In this document: positions 37,230-45,418 of the stretch, one piece after another
How positions within the stretch are numbered: position 1 is the first letter of the stretch
How the letters are laid out: each line of letters starts with the position of its first letter
Assembly (NCBI RefSeq): GCF_003646465.1
Contig: NZ_QZEX01000011.1
Span: 62,001-126,000 of the forward strand
Length of the DNA stretch: 64,000 bases
Source: Chachezhania antarctica
GTDB lineage: Bacteria > Pseudomonadota > Alphaproteobacteria > Rhodobacterales > Rhodobacteraceae
Direction: 5' to 3'
The notes under the pieces: model-generated
The model's database searches: none
Seen by the model: only the letters and a program-made list of their open reading frames with translations
What the model was told of the DNA's origin: nothing
Made by a program: the position numbers and the translations under genes

Positions 37230-38801
37230 TTATTCCGCGACCTGCGCGAACCAGAGGCGCGGCTTGTTGTCGGGGAACAGCGGCATCTCGGTCACGTCAT
37301 CGGTCACGGCCCAGGCCATTGGCTGCTGATGCAGCGGGATCATGATGTTCTGATCCTTGACGATCTTCAGCGCCTCGGTCTCCAGCGAAAGCCGCTTGTC
37401 CAGATCCAGCTCCATGCCGGCCTGCTGCACCAGCGCGTCAAGCTCCGGGAAGGACCAGCCGCCCCAGTTGAACACGCCCGAATTGCCTTCCTTGGTGTGG
37501 AAGATCTGCAGAAGCGGCGAATAAGCATCCAGCATCGGCAGCGTGGCCCAGCCAAGGATGTAGACATCGGTCTTGCCGTTGGTCCGCTTGGGCGACTGGA
37601 CCGCGCGGGGCGCGACATCCAGCTTCGGCGCAAGACCCACGCGAGACCACATCGACGCGATGGCCTGGCAGAACTGTTCTTCGTTCACCAGCCCGTCGGA
37701 AATGCAGCTGAATTCGAATTCCAGCCCTTCGGGAACGCCGGCCTCTTCCAGCAGCGCCTTGGCGGCATCCGGGTCGAAGCCCGGCAATTCGTCCAGTTCG
37801 GGCACGTAGCCCGGGATCGGCGGGGCGACGGTCGCGCCGGCGATGCGGGACTTGCCGCGCATGACCTTCTCGTGGATCAGGTCGAGGTCGATCGCCTTGT
37901 AAAGCGCCTCGCGCACGCGGTTGTCGGTGAACGGGTTGTCTTCGCCCGTCGTCAGCTTTTCGCGGAACGGAAAGCCCACCATCACGGTCCGCAGGTCGAC
38001 ACCTTCCAGCACTTCGACATTCGGTGCAGCCGCCAGACGCGGCAGATCCTGCACCGGCGCGTCGTTGGTGAAGTTGATCTCCCCCGACAGGAGCGCGGCG
38101 ACACGCGTCGCGGCAGAGTTCACCGGCGTCAGCTCGATCCGGTCGAGGTTGTGCTGCGGCTCGTCCCACCAGTCGGGGTTCACGACGAACACGGTCTTTG
38201 CATCGGGCTGGCGGCTTTCGACGATGAAAGGGCCGGTGCCGTTGGCGTTGTAGGTGGCAAAGCCTTCGACGCCGCCACCGATATCCGTGGGCAGCAGGCT
38301 GTCGTTTTCCGTCATCCATTCCTCGTCGAAGATGTGGATGTTGGTCAGGTCGTTCAGCAGCAGCGGGTAAGTGCCGTTCAGCGTGATGTCGACGGTATGA
38401 TCGTCGACCACTTCCGAGCTGACATAGGCCGGCAGGTTGCCCTTCAGCGGCGAGGTATCGTCGCTCACCCGGGTCAGCGAGGCCACGACATCTTCGGCCG
38501 TGAACGGGTTGCCATTGTGGAAGGTCACGCCTTCCCGCAGCTTGAAGCGCCAGGTCACCTGATCGTCCATGATCTCCCAGCTTTCGGCCAGCGCGGGTTC
38601 GATCTTCAGGTCTTCGTTGTAGCGGACCAGGCCTTCATACACGTGGTTCAGCACGTTGATGGTGAAGCTGTCGCCATAGGAATACGGGTCGAGCGAGCCG
38701 ATATCCCGGTTCGCGCCCCATTTCAGAACGTTCTCGGCCTGCGCGGTGCCTGCCAAACCGGCAATCGCGGCCGTGGCAAGCAGGACGTGTCTTATCTGCA
38801 T
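37230..38801 (-). CDS. Dipeptide-type ABC transporter substrate-binding protein (SBP_bac_5)
   Basis: This is a 523-residue cluster C binding protein with a Sec signal peptide (MQIRHVLLATAAIAGLAGTAQAE). The mature start KWGANRDIGSLDPYSYG is the family norm. The segment LAESWEIMDDQVTWRFKLREGVTFHNG near residue 80 is the SBP_bac_5 signature. The start at 38801 has AGGGAA upstream. It heads the nine-gene operon running to 29436. The promoter lies in the 166 bases shared with the divergent gntR gene, which carry three copies of a GntR-type motif. Ligand likely a small nitrogen-rich compound given the linked deaminases, not necessarily a peptide. Confidence 0.93.
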   Translation of the reverse strand: MQIRHVLLATAAIAGLAGTAQAENVLKWGANRDIGSLDPYSYGDSFTINVLNHVYEGLVRYNEDLKIEPALAESWEIMDDQVTWRFKLREGVTFHNGNPFTAEDVVASLTRVSDDTSPLKGNLPAYVSSEVVDDHTVDITLNGTYPLLLNDLTNIHIFDEEWMTENDSLLPTDIGGGVEGFATYNANGTGPFIVESRQPDAKTVFVVNPDWWDEPQHNLDRIELTPVNSAATRVAALLSGEINFTNDAPVQDLPRLAAAPNVEVLEGVDLRTVMVGFPFREKLTTGEDNPFTDNRVREALYKAIDLDLIHEKVMRGKSRIAGATVAPPIPGYVPELDELPGFDPDAAKALLEEAGVPEGLEFEFSCISDGLVNEEQFCQAIASMWSRVGLAPKLDVAPRAVQSPKRTNGKTDVYILGWATLPMLDAYSPLLQIFHTKEGNSGVFNWGGWSFPELDALVQQAGMELDLDKRLSLETEALKIVKDQNIMIPLHQQPMAWAVTDDVTEMPLFPDNKPRLWFAQVAE

Positions 38802-38847
38802 GATCTGGTTCCCTGTCGTAGAAGATTGTACTTTTGGAATCGTCAAG

Positions 38848-38933
38848 ATTGGATACGATTTCCAAGTCATGCCGCAGTGCATACAGGCTGGCAAGTAAAT
38901 TGTATCCAATTGACGAAATTTATTGGATACGAT
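38848..38933. promoter_or_regulatory. Triple GntR-type operator between the deaminase operon and gntR
   Basis: The 12-mer ATTGGATACGAT occurs exactly at 38848-38859 and 38922-38933. An inverted copy with one mismatch, ATTGTATCCAAT, lies at 38899-38910. The last two form a long inverted repeat with an 11-base spacer. The first copy overlaps a TTGGA-N7-TCCAA symmetry. The arrangement spans the divergent promoters and fits cooperative binding by the adjacent GntR/FCD regulator. Confidence 0.65.
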
Positions 38934-38967
38934 ATAGCGAGTGCAGAAATGATGGGCAGTAACGAAC

Positions 38968-39657
38968 ATGAGTGACAGCAAGACGACCCTGACCAACGCG
39001 GTGCATGACCTGCTGCGCCGCGCCATTATCGAACAGGCGTTGAAGCCCGGCATGCGTCTGCCCGAAGACACCGTTGGCGAACAATTCGGGGTGAGTCGCA
39101 CCATCGTGCGCCATGCGCTCGTCCGGCTGGAGAATCAGGGGCTTGTCATCACCCGCCGCAACCGCGGCGCCTTCGTGGCCGAGCCATCGAAGGAAGAAGC
39201 CCAGCACGTGTTCGAGGTCCGCCGCTGCCTTGAGAACGAGGTGATCCGAATCCTGTGCCGTCGGATGCCCGGAAGTGGATACGATCAGCTGGAAGCGCAT
39301 GTGCGCTCCGAAGAGAAGGTGAAGGGCAAGGACGGCCCGGTCTCCATCCGGCTCGCCGGCGAATTCCACGTTCTTCTGGCCGAACTCACAGGCAACGACG
39401 TGCTGGCCCGCTACGTGTCCGAAGTGGTGCTGCGCTGTTCGCTGATCATGTCGATGTACGCCCGCAACCATTCATCCGATTGCGCCGTGGACGAACATTC
39501 CCAGATCATCGAGGCGATCCGCGCCGGGGACGAACAGCGCGCCATAGACATCATGGACCATCATCTGGGCGCCGTCGCCGGCCGGGCGGAGCTTTCGCCC
39601 AAGCCCGACAGCATCCAGTCGATCCTCTCCCACTACGGCAAGGAACTGGCCCAGTGA
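38968..39657 (+). CDS. GntR-family (FCD) transcriptional regulator
   Basis: This is a 229-residue regulator with an N-terminal GntR winged helix (about 8-72; motifs LRRAIIEQALKPGMRLPED and FGVSRTIVRHALVRLENQGLV). An all-helical FCD effector domain (about 85-215) follows, where the metal-ligand-type residues occur in RLAGEFHVLLAEL (Glu-Phe-His) and VDEHSQIIEAI. It is divergent from the Dpp/deaminase operon, whose promoter contains three ATTGGATACGAT-like sites, so it most likely controls that operon and itself. The downstream flavin reductase gene is coupled by a GTGA overlap. Confidence 0.92.
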   Translation: MSDSKTTLTNAVHDLLRRAIIEQALKPGMRLPEDTVGEQFGVSRTIVRHALVRLENQGLVITRRNRGAFVAEPSKEEAQHVFEVRRCLENEVIRILCRRMPGSGYDQLEAHVRSEEKVKGKDGPVSIRLAGEFHVLLAELTGNDVLARYVSEVVLRCSLIMSMYARNHSSDCAVDEHSQIIEAIRAGDEQRAIDIMDHHLGAVAGRAELSPKPDSIQSILSHYGKELAQ

Positions 39658-40328
39658 CGCAACCCGGATCTCACCGCGCCTTCGATTTCAACGATCTGTC
39701 CCCGCGCGAGGCGTACAAGGTGATGATCGGCACCATCGTGCCCCGACCCATCGCCTGGGTCACGACCGTGTCGCCCGACGGCGTGGTCAACGCCGCGCCC
39801 TATTCCTTCTTCAACTGCCTGTCGGCCGATCCGCCGATCTTGGCCCTTGGCGTCGAAAACAAGACCGACCGCAGCTTCAAGGACACCGCCTACAACATCC
39901 GCATGACGGAGTGCTTCACCGTCAACATCGTCGATCGCCCGAATGTCGAGGCGATGGCGGTCACCGCGGCAGGCTTCGACGCCGACGTGGACGAACTGGA
40001 AATGGCGGGCCTCACCGCCGCGCCGGGGGAAAAGGTCATCTGCCCCCGCATTGCCGAGGCGCCGGTTTCCTTCGAATGCGAACGCTACCTTGGCATCGCC
40101 GTCAGTTCCGCGCGCGAGATCATCCTGGGCCGGATCGTCATGGCCCATATCCGCGAGGACATCATCGACCCCGCGACCTGCTATTCCGACCATGAAAAGC
40201 TGGATGCCATCGGGCGGATGGGCGGCAACGGCTATGCCGGGACGCTGGACTATTTCGACTGGCCGACACCTTCGGCCGAAGACGTTCTGGAAAGCCTCGA
40301 ACACTCCAGGGCCACCGGGACGGCCTAG
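39654..40328 (+). CDS. Flavin reductase-like FMN-binding protein
   Basis: This is a 224-residue protein of the flavin reductase-like/FMN-binding split-barrel family. The start is a GTG at 39654 overlapping the gntR stop. It contains MIGTIVPRPIAWVTTVSPDG and NAAPYSFFNCLSADPPILA, the classical family opening, and DTAYNIRMTECFTVNIV. It may reduce FMN for a monooxygenase or bind flavin for another reaction. No monooxygenase gene is adjacent. Its linkage to gntR suggests a role with the deaminase operon. Its TAG stop shares the four bases CTAG with the stop of the convergent downstream gene. Confidence 0.88.
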   Translation: MTQPGSHRAFDFNDLSPREAYKVMIGTIVPRPIAWVTTVSPDGVVNAAPYSFFNCLSADPPILALGVENKTDRSFKDTAYNIRMTECFTVNIVDRPNVEAMAVTAAGFDADVDELEMAGLTAAPGEKVICPRIAEAPVSFECERYLGIAVSSAREIILGRIVMAHIREDIIDPATCYSDHEKLDAIGRMGGNGYAGTLDYFDWPTPSAEDVLESLEHSRATGTA

Positions 40329-41341
40329 ACCGCCTCCAGCCGCGCCCGCGTTTCCGGCATCAGCATCAGGCTGCTCTCGATCCGTTCCCGCCAGCGGGGG
40401 CCGCGGGATCGCGCGTCTTCCAGAGCCTCGGCCAGTTCGTCCGGCCGGTCGCGGGCCAGAACCTCGATCAGGAACGCGGCCTGCGCCCGGTCCTTGCGCG
40501 ACTTGCCCTGATCGGGCCCGCCCCGCCGCCGGTCTGCCACGATCAGCTTGTGGATCGCGAAGCGTTCGGGCCGGGGCACCTGCACCAGAACCCCCGACCG
40601 ATAGAGCGCGAGCGCATGGATCGGTTCGGCGATCAGGAAGTTCAGGTAATGCAACGCCTGCGCGCTGACCCCCAGCGCGGGCAGCGGCCGGACGGTTTCG
40701 TCCCCGAAGGCCGGCGTCAGGAATTCGACCAGCGAGTCCCCCCGGCTCTGCCGCCATTTCCAGACCTGCCGGTCATGGACGCCGGGCACCGGATCGAATT
40801 TCAGCTCGCTCAGGATATCGCCGGGTTTCGGATCCACGCGATCTTCCAGCGCGACGGACAGGCGTTCGAAACTGGCAAGATCGATGTCGCCGGTGCGGGC
40901 CAGTTCATCGGCGCTGAACCGCACGCCCAGTTCGCCTTCGTAAAGCGCATAGGCGCTGGTGCCCACAAGCGTCCCGCCCAGCCGGAACACCCCTGCCCTC
41001 GCAAAGGCCAAGAGCATCGAGCCCGTGTCCCGGTCCGCCCCGATCAACCCCTCCGCGCGCAGGATCCGGGCCATGCGCGCCATCGCCCCCTGCCGCGCCT
41101 TTGCCTCGGCCTTCAGCTCTCCGGCCCGGGCGAGCCTTTGGCGCAGGTCGGGCGTGTCCTCCCCCAGGTAGCGCGATTTCATCTCTGTCCCCAGCCGGTA
41201 CTTGTCGTAAAGGTACGTCCGGCCGTTGCGGTGCCGTTCCTCGAGGCTGCCCACCAGCGTCGAGGCCGTCTCGTCGAGATGCAGACGCAGCAGATCCTGA
41301 TAGGTGACCTGCGCTATCCGCGAGAGAGAGGTGATTTCCAT
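40325..41341 (-). CDS. Nucleotidyltransferase-fold protein (GSU2403-like)
   Basis: This is a 338-residue protein with a minimal nucleotidyltransferase core. The GGTLVGTSAYALYEGELG segment (122-139) supplies the small-residue motif, and D152-x-D154 (TGDIDLA) the metal-binding Asp pair. An N-terminal Arg/Ala-rich helical region and a C-terminal helical part with ERFAIHKLIVADRR follow. This matches the GSU2403 family of nucleotidyltransferase-fold proteins, of unknown function and related in fold to AbiEii/MNT-type toxins. It stands alone, with no obvious antitoxin gene, and a 36-bp palindrome lies just before its start. Toxin or defence activity is only a possibility. Confidence 0.75.
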   Translation of the reverse strand: MEITSLSRIAQVTYQDLLRLHLDETASTLVGSLEERHRNGRTYLYDKYRLGTEMKSRYLGEDTPDLRQRLARAGELKAEAKARQGAMARMARILRAEGLIGADRDTGSMLLAFARAGVFRLGGTLVGTSAYALYEGELGVRFSADELARTGDIDLASFERLSVALEDRVDPKPGDILSELKFDPVPGVHDRQVWKWRQSRGDSLVEFLTPAFGDETVRPLPALGVSAQALHYLNFLIAEPIHALALYRSGVLVQVPRPERFAIHKLIVADRRRGGPDQGKSRKDRAQAAFLIEVLARDRPDELAEALEDARSRGPRWRERIESSLMLMPETRARLEAV

Positions 41342-41349
41342 GACCGCCC

Positions 41350-41385
41350 GGTATGTGCATCAATAAATTTAATGAAGCACATACC
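41350..41385. promoter_or_regulatory. Extended palindrome upstream of the nucleotidyltransferase-fold gene
   Basis: GGTATGTGC (41350-41358) and GCACATACC (41377-41385) are perfect 9-bp arms. The 18-base AT-rich centre (TCAATAAATTTAATGA) is itself nearly symmetric. The element ends 9 bases before the start codon, so a bound protein would block transcription or ribosome entry. CCACACTGTGTGG (41384-41396), a second short palindrome, adjoins it. Confidence 0.6.
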
Positions 41386-41485
41386 ACACTGTGTGGATCA
41401 GGTAAATATTTGCTGCACACACAGGTGAGCGACCCGGGGCCGCTGCCGTGGCCTCCCCGAATTGCGAGCCGGAAAGGCCGGCGGT

Positions 41486-41692
41486 CTACGGGATCATCCG
41501 CACCGCGCGCACGGCAAGATCGTCCAGCCCCTCTCCGCCCCCGGCCACGTGGTCGCAGATCTTGCGCAGCATCCGCGGGTCCCAGAAATCGCGCAGGTGG
41601 TTTGCCACCATCTCGGCCTGGTTGGTGCCGGGCTGGGATTTGAAGAAGGTGGCGATCTGATTGGCCATGTAGATCATCTTTTCAGGCGACAT
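41486..41692 (-). CDS. fdsD: Formate dehydrogenase delta subunit
   Basis: This is a 68-residue small protein (MSPEKMIYMANQIATFFKSQPG...) matching the FdsD family. It assists assembly or stability of NAD-dependent molybdenum formate dehydrogenase. The motif MANQIATFF and the segment NHLRDFWDPRM are family hallmarks. The start overlaps the end of fdhD by 11 bases, and it is the last gene of the fds operon. Its size and position match fdsD of other alpha- and betaproteobacteria. Confidence 0.9.
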   Translation of the reverse strand: MSPEKMIYMANQIATFFKSQPGTNQAEMVANHLRDFWDPRMLRKICDHVAGGGEGLDDLAVRAVRMIP

Positions 41693-42503
41693 CTGACACC
41701 TCTGTCTGAACGCGGTGAGCATGGGAATAAAGGGCGAACCCGCCGCCCCGGGCAAAGGCGGCAAGGGTGATGCCGGCGCCTTCGGCCAGACGCACGGCAT
41801 GGGCAGTGGGGGCCGAAACGGCGATCAGAACGCGGCAGCCGGCCATCGCGCATTTCTGGACCAGTTCCACCGACAGGCGACTGGTCATGACGAAGGCTCC
41901 ATCGGCCGCGTCGATCCCCTGCCGGGCCATGGCGCCGATCAGCTTGTCGAGCGCGTTGTGCCGGCCCACGTCCTCGCGCGCCAGAACGATGTCTTCGCCC
42001 GGCCGCAGGAAGCCCGCCGCATGGGTGGCACGGGTCTGGTCGTGGAGCGGCTGGAACGCCCGCAAGGCGGCCGTTGCCTGCGCCACGTCGGCGCGGCTAA
42101 AGACGGGGCCATCGTCCGACACACGGGGCAGGTCGCGGGTCGCAGCCTCAAGACTGTCGATCCCGCACAGCCCGCAGCCCACGGGGCCCGCCATGAACCG
42201 CCGGCGCGCGGTCAGAACCTCGCGCCGGTCGGATCTAAGCCAGAACCGGGCCTCGATGCCCAGCTCGTGCTCGGCCGTCTCGAACCCTTCGATCTGGTCC
42301 AGCGCAGTGACGATGCCTTCGGTCAGGGAAAACCCGTAGGCAAGATCGGCGATGTCACCCGGGCTCGCCATCATCACCGCCTGGCTTGAGCCATCGTAGA
42401 TCATGGCGACCGGCACTTCCTCGGGCAGAGACCGATGGGCGTGCAGCGCGCCTTCGGATTGGACCGAAAGGCACGGCCGGCTGGCTGTACTGGACCACGC
42501 CAT
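41682..42503 (-). CDS. fdhD: Formate dehydrogenase accessory sulfurtransferase FdhD (FdsC)
   Basis: This is a 273-residue cytosolic protein that carries sulfur to the molybdenum cofactor and is needed for active formate dehydrogenase. The functional CxxC pair C110-G-L-C113 is in GPVGCGLCG, and the conserved EDVGRHNALDKL and TSRLSVELVQKCAMAG motifs follow. The start at 42503 lies just after the fdsA stop (42509), within the operon. Family members are about 270-280 residues. Confidence 0.94.
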   Translation of the reverse strand: MAWSSTASRPCLSVQSEGALHAHRSLPEEVPVAMIYDGSSQAVMMASPGDIADLAYGFSLTEGIVTALDQIEGFETAEHELGIEARFWLRSDRREVLTARRRFMAGPVGCGLCGIDSLEAATRDLPRVSDDGPVFSRADVAQATAALRAFQPLHDQTRATHAAGFLRPGEDIVLAREDVGRHNALDKLIGAMARQGIDAADGAFVMTSRLSVELVQKCAMAGCRVLIAVSAPTAHAVRLAEGAGITLAAFARGGGFALYSHAHRVQTEVSDVA

Positions 42504-42508
42504 CGCGC

Positions 42509-45418
42509 TCACTCCGCCGCCGGCAGGATGCGGCGCGAGCGTTCGGCCTGGGCGTTGTACGTCTCCTGCCAGTCGGTCGGGCCGTTCGACGGGCTGACCT
42601 GCACTGCCGTCACCTTGTATTCCGGGCAGTTCGTGGCCCAATCCGAGAAATCGGTGGTGATCACGTTGGCCTGCGTGTCCGGGTGGTGGAAGGTGGTGTA
42701 GACGACGCCGGGGCTGACACGGTCGGTCAGCTTGGCGCGCAGGGCGGTTTCGCCCGCGCGGCTTGCCAGCCGCACCCAATCGCCTTCGTTCACGCCGCGG
42801 GTTTCGGCATCGTGGGGGTGGATCTCCAGCTGGTCTTCCGCATGCCACACGGTGTTCTGCGTGCGCCGGGTCTGCGCACCCACGTTGTACTGCGACAGGA
42901 TCCGGCCCGTCGTCAGCAGCAGCGGAAAGCGCGGGCCGGTGCGTTCGTCGGTGGCCACGTATTCCGTGATCATTAACCGGCCCTTGCCGCGCACGAAGCC
43001 ATCGACATGCATCAGCGGCGTGCCATCGGGATGCGCTTCGTTGCAGGGCCACTGGACGCTGCCCTTTTCTTCCAGCACCGCGTAATCGACCCCGGCGAAG
43101 GACGGCGTTGTTGCCGCGATCTCGTCCATGATCTGGGCGGGGTGGGTATAGTTCCAGTCCGCGCCCATTGCGTTGGCGAGCAGTTGCGTCACCTCCCAGT
43201 CGGCATAGCCGTTCAGGGGTTTCATCACCTCGCGCACGCGGTTGATGCGGCGTTCGGCGTTGGTGAAGGTGCCGTCCTTTTCAAGGAAGGTCGAACCGGG
43301 CAGGAAAACATGGGCATAGTTCGCGGTTTCGTTCAGGAACAGGTCATGGACGATGACGCATTCCATGGCCGCGAGACCGGCCGCGACGTGCTTGGTATCG
43401 GGGTCGGATTGCAGGATGTCCTCGCCCTGGCAGTAAAGCCCCTTGAACGTGCCATCGACGGCGGCGTCCAGCATGTTGGGGATGCGCAGGCCCGGTTCGG
43501 GATCGATCGGGGTGCCCCAGACGGCCTCGAACATCTCGCGCACGTCGGCGTTCTTGACGTGCCGGTAGCCCGGCAGTTCATGCGGGAAGCTGCCCATGTC
43601 GCACGACCCCTGCACGTTGTTCTGTCCGCGCAGCGGGTTCACGCCCACGCCCGGACGGCCAATATTGCCGGTGAGCATGGCGAGGTTGGCGATCCCCATC
43701 ACGGTGGTCGAGCCCTGGCTGTGTTCGGTCACGCCCAGCCCGTAATAGATCGCGCCGTTGCCGCCCGTTGCATAAAGACGGGCCGCCGCGCGCAGGGCTT
43801 CGGGGTCGATGCCCGTAAGCGCCGCGGTCTCTTCCGGGCTGTGGCGCGGGTTGCTGACGAATTCGGCATAGTCCTGGAATTCGTCCCAGTCGCAGCGGGT
43901 GCGGATGTATTCCTCGTCGAAGAGGCCCTCGGTCACGATGGTGTAGGCCAGCGCCGTGACCACGGCCACGTTCGTGCCCGGGCGCAGCGGCAGGTGATGG
44001 GCGGCCTCGATATGGGCCGATTTCACAAGGTCGATCCGGCGCGGGTCGATCACGATCAGCTTGGCGCCGGCGCGCAGACGTTTCTTCAGCCGGCTGGCAA
44101 AGACGGGATGGCCATCGGTCGGGTTGGCGCCGATAACGACGACGACGTCGGTCTGTTCGACGGAATCGAAATCCTGCGTGCCGGCCGAGGCGCCGAAGGT
44201 CTGGCCCAGCCCGTAACCCGTGGGCGAATGGCAGACGCGGGCGCAGGTATCGGTATTGTTGTTGCCGAAGACCGACCGCGTCAGTTTCTGGACAAGATAG
44301 GTTTCCTCGTTCGTGCAGCGGCTGGAGGTGATGACCCCTATGGATTTCTGGCCATAGGTTTCCTGCAATCCGCGCATGCGGTTCGCGGCGAAGGTCAGCG
44401 CCTCGTCCCAGCTGACCTCACGCCAGGGCTCGTCGACGCTGTCGCGGATCATCGGGTTCAGGATGCGGTCGCTGTGGTGGGCATAACCGTAGGCAAAGCG
44501 GCCCTTCACGCAGGAATGGCCCCGGTTTGCCTTGCCGTGCTTGTAGGGCACCATGCGCACCAGTTCGTCGCCCTGCATCTCGGCCTTGAAGGAACAGCCC
44601 ACCCCGCAATAGGCGCAGGTGGTTATGACCGACCGGTCGGGCGTGCCCATCTCGATCACGCTCTTTTCCTGCAATGTCGCCGTGGGGCAGGCCTGCACGC
44701 AGGCGCCGCAGCTGACGCAATCGGAGGACAGGAAATCGTCCAGTGCGCCGCCCGCCGACACGCGGCTGTCGAAGCCCCGGCCTTCGATCGTCAGCGCGAA
44801 GGTGCCCTGCACTTCCTCGCAGGCGCGGACGCAGCGGTTGCAGACGATGCATTTCGACGGATCGTACGAGAAGTAGGGGTTGCTGTCGTCCTTGGGCAGC
44901 CATTCGGGGTTGGCCTCGCCCGAGGTGTCGCGCGCCTCGAAATGGTTGGCAAGCCCGCCGGTTTTCGGCGCCTCGTAACGTACATCGCGCAGGCCCACGG
45001 CGCCTGCCATGTCCTGCAATTCGCAATCGCCGTTGGCCGAGCAGGTCAGGCAATCCAGCGGGTGGTCCGAGATGTAAAGCTCCATCACGCCGTTGCGGAT
45101 CTTGCGGACCTTCTTCGATTGCGTGTGCACCGCCATGCCCTCTGCCACCGGCGTGGTGCACGAGGCCGGCGTGCCGCGCCGGCCTTCGATTTCCACGACG
45201 CACAACCGGCACGACCCGAACGCCTCCAGATTGTCGGTCGCGCAGAGCTTGGGCACCTGGATGTCCAGTTCCGCCGCCGCCCGCATGACGGATGTGCCTT
45301 CGGGCACGGTGACTTCGAACCCGTCGATGGTCAGCGTCACCATCGCGCCGGACCGGGCGGGCGTGCCCATGTCGCGGTCGTCCTTCGGGTCCATGGTGGG
45401 GATGATGAAATCTTTCAT
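42509..45418 (-). CDS. fdsA: NAD-dependent formate dehydrogenase alpha subunit (molybdenum catalytic)
   Basis: This is a 969-residue catalytic subunit. The N-terminal region carries a plant-type [2Fe-2S] site (CATDNLEAFGSCRLC...C). A HxxxC...C...C [4Fe-4S] motif (HPLDCLTCSANGDC) and two ferredoxin [4Fe-4S] motifs (CIVCNRCVRACEE, CVSCGACVQACPT) follow. The molybdopterin domain begins with CAYCGVGCSF. The molybdenum ligand is predicted as C396, followed by H397, in ARVCHSPT. It oxidises formate to CO2 and passes electrons through its clusters to FdsB. Its ATG overlaps the fdsB stop (ATGA). The N-terminus has an extra segment of about 25 residues before the ferredoxin domain. Confidence 0.95.
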   Translation of the reverse strand: MKDFIIPTMDPKDDRDMGTPARSGAMVTLTIDGFEVTVPEGTSVMRAAAELDIQVPKLCATDNLEAFGSCRLCVVEIEGRRGTPASCTTPVAEGMAVHTQSKKVRKIRNGVMELYISDHPLDCLTCSANGDCELQDMAGAVGLRDVRYEAPKTGGLANHFEARDTSGEANPEWLPKDDSNPYFSYDPSKCIVCNRCVRACEEVQGTFALTIEGRGFDSRVSAGGALDDFLSSDCVSCGACVQACPTATLQEKSVIEMGTPDRSVITTCAYCGVGCSFKAEMQGDELVRMVPYKHGKANRGHSCVKGRFAYGYAHHSDRILNPMIRDSVDEPWREVSWDEALTFAANRMRGLQETYGQKSIGVITSSRCTNEETYLVQKLTRSVFGNNNTDTCARVCHSPTGYGLGQTFGASAGTQDFDSVEQTDVVVVIGANPTDGHPVFASRLKKRLRAGAKLIVIDPRRIDLVKSAHIEAAHHLPLRPGTNVAVVTALAYTIVTEGLFDEEYIRTRCDWDEFQDYAEFVSNPRHSPEETAALTGIDPEALRAAARLYATGGNGAIYYGLGVTEHSQGSTTVMGIANLAMLTGNIGRPGVGVNPLRGQNNVQGSCDMGSFPHELPGYRHVKNADVREMFEAVWGTPIDPEPGLRIPNMLDAAVDGTFKGLYCQGEDILQSDPDTKHVAAGLAAMECVIVHDLFLNETANYAHVFLPGSTFLEKDGTFTNAERRINRVREVMKPLNGYADWEVTQLLANAMGADWNYTHPAQIMDEIAATTPSFAGVDYAVLEEKGSVQWPCNEAHPDGTPLMHVDGFVRGKGRLMITEYVATDERTGPRFPLLLTTGRILSQYNVGAQTRRTQNTVWHAEDQLEIHPHDAETRGVNEGDWVRLASRAGETALRAKLTDRVSPGVVYTTFHHPDTQANVITTDFSDWATNCPEYKVTAVQVSPSNGPTDWQETYNAQAERSRRILPAAE

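Noticed and set aside
36102-38975. A 957-codon plus-strand open frame opposite the dppA and dppB/C-like genes.
   Set aside because: It runs opposite well-supported importer genes and has an Asp/His/Arg-rich composition with no family motif, as expected for a GC-driven shadow.
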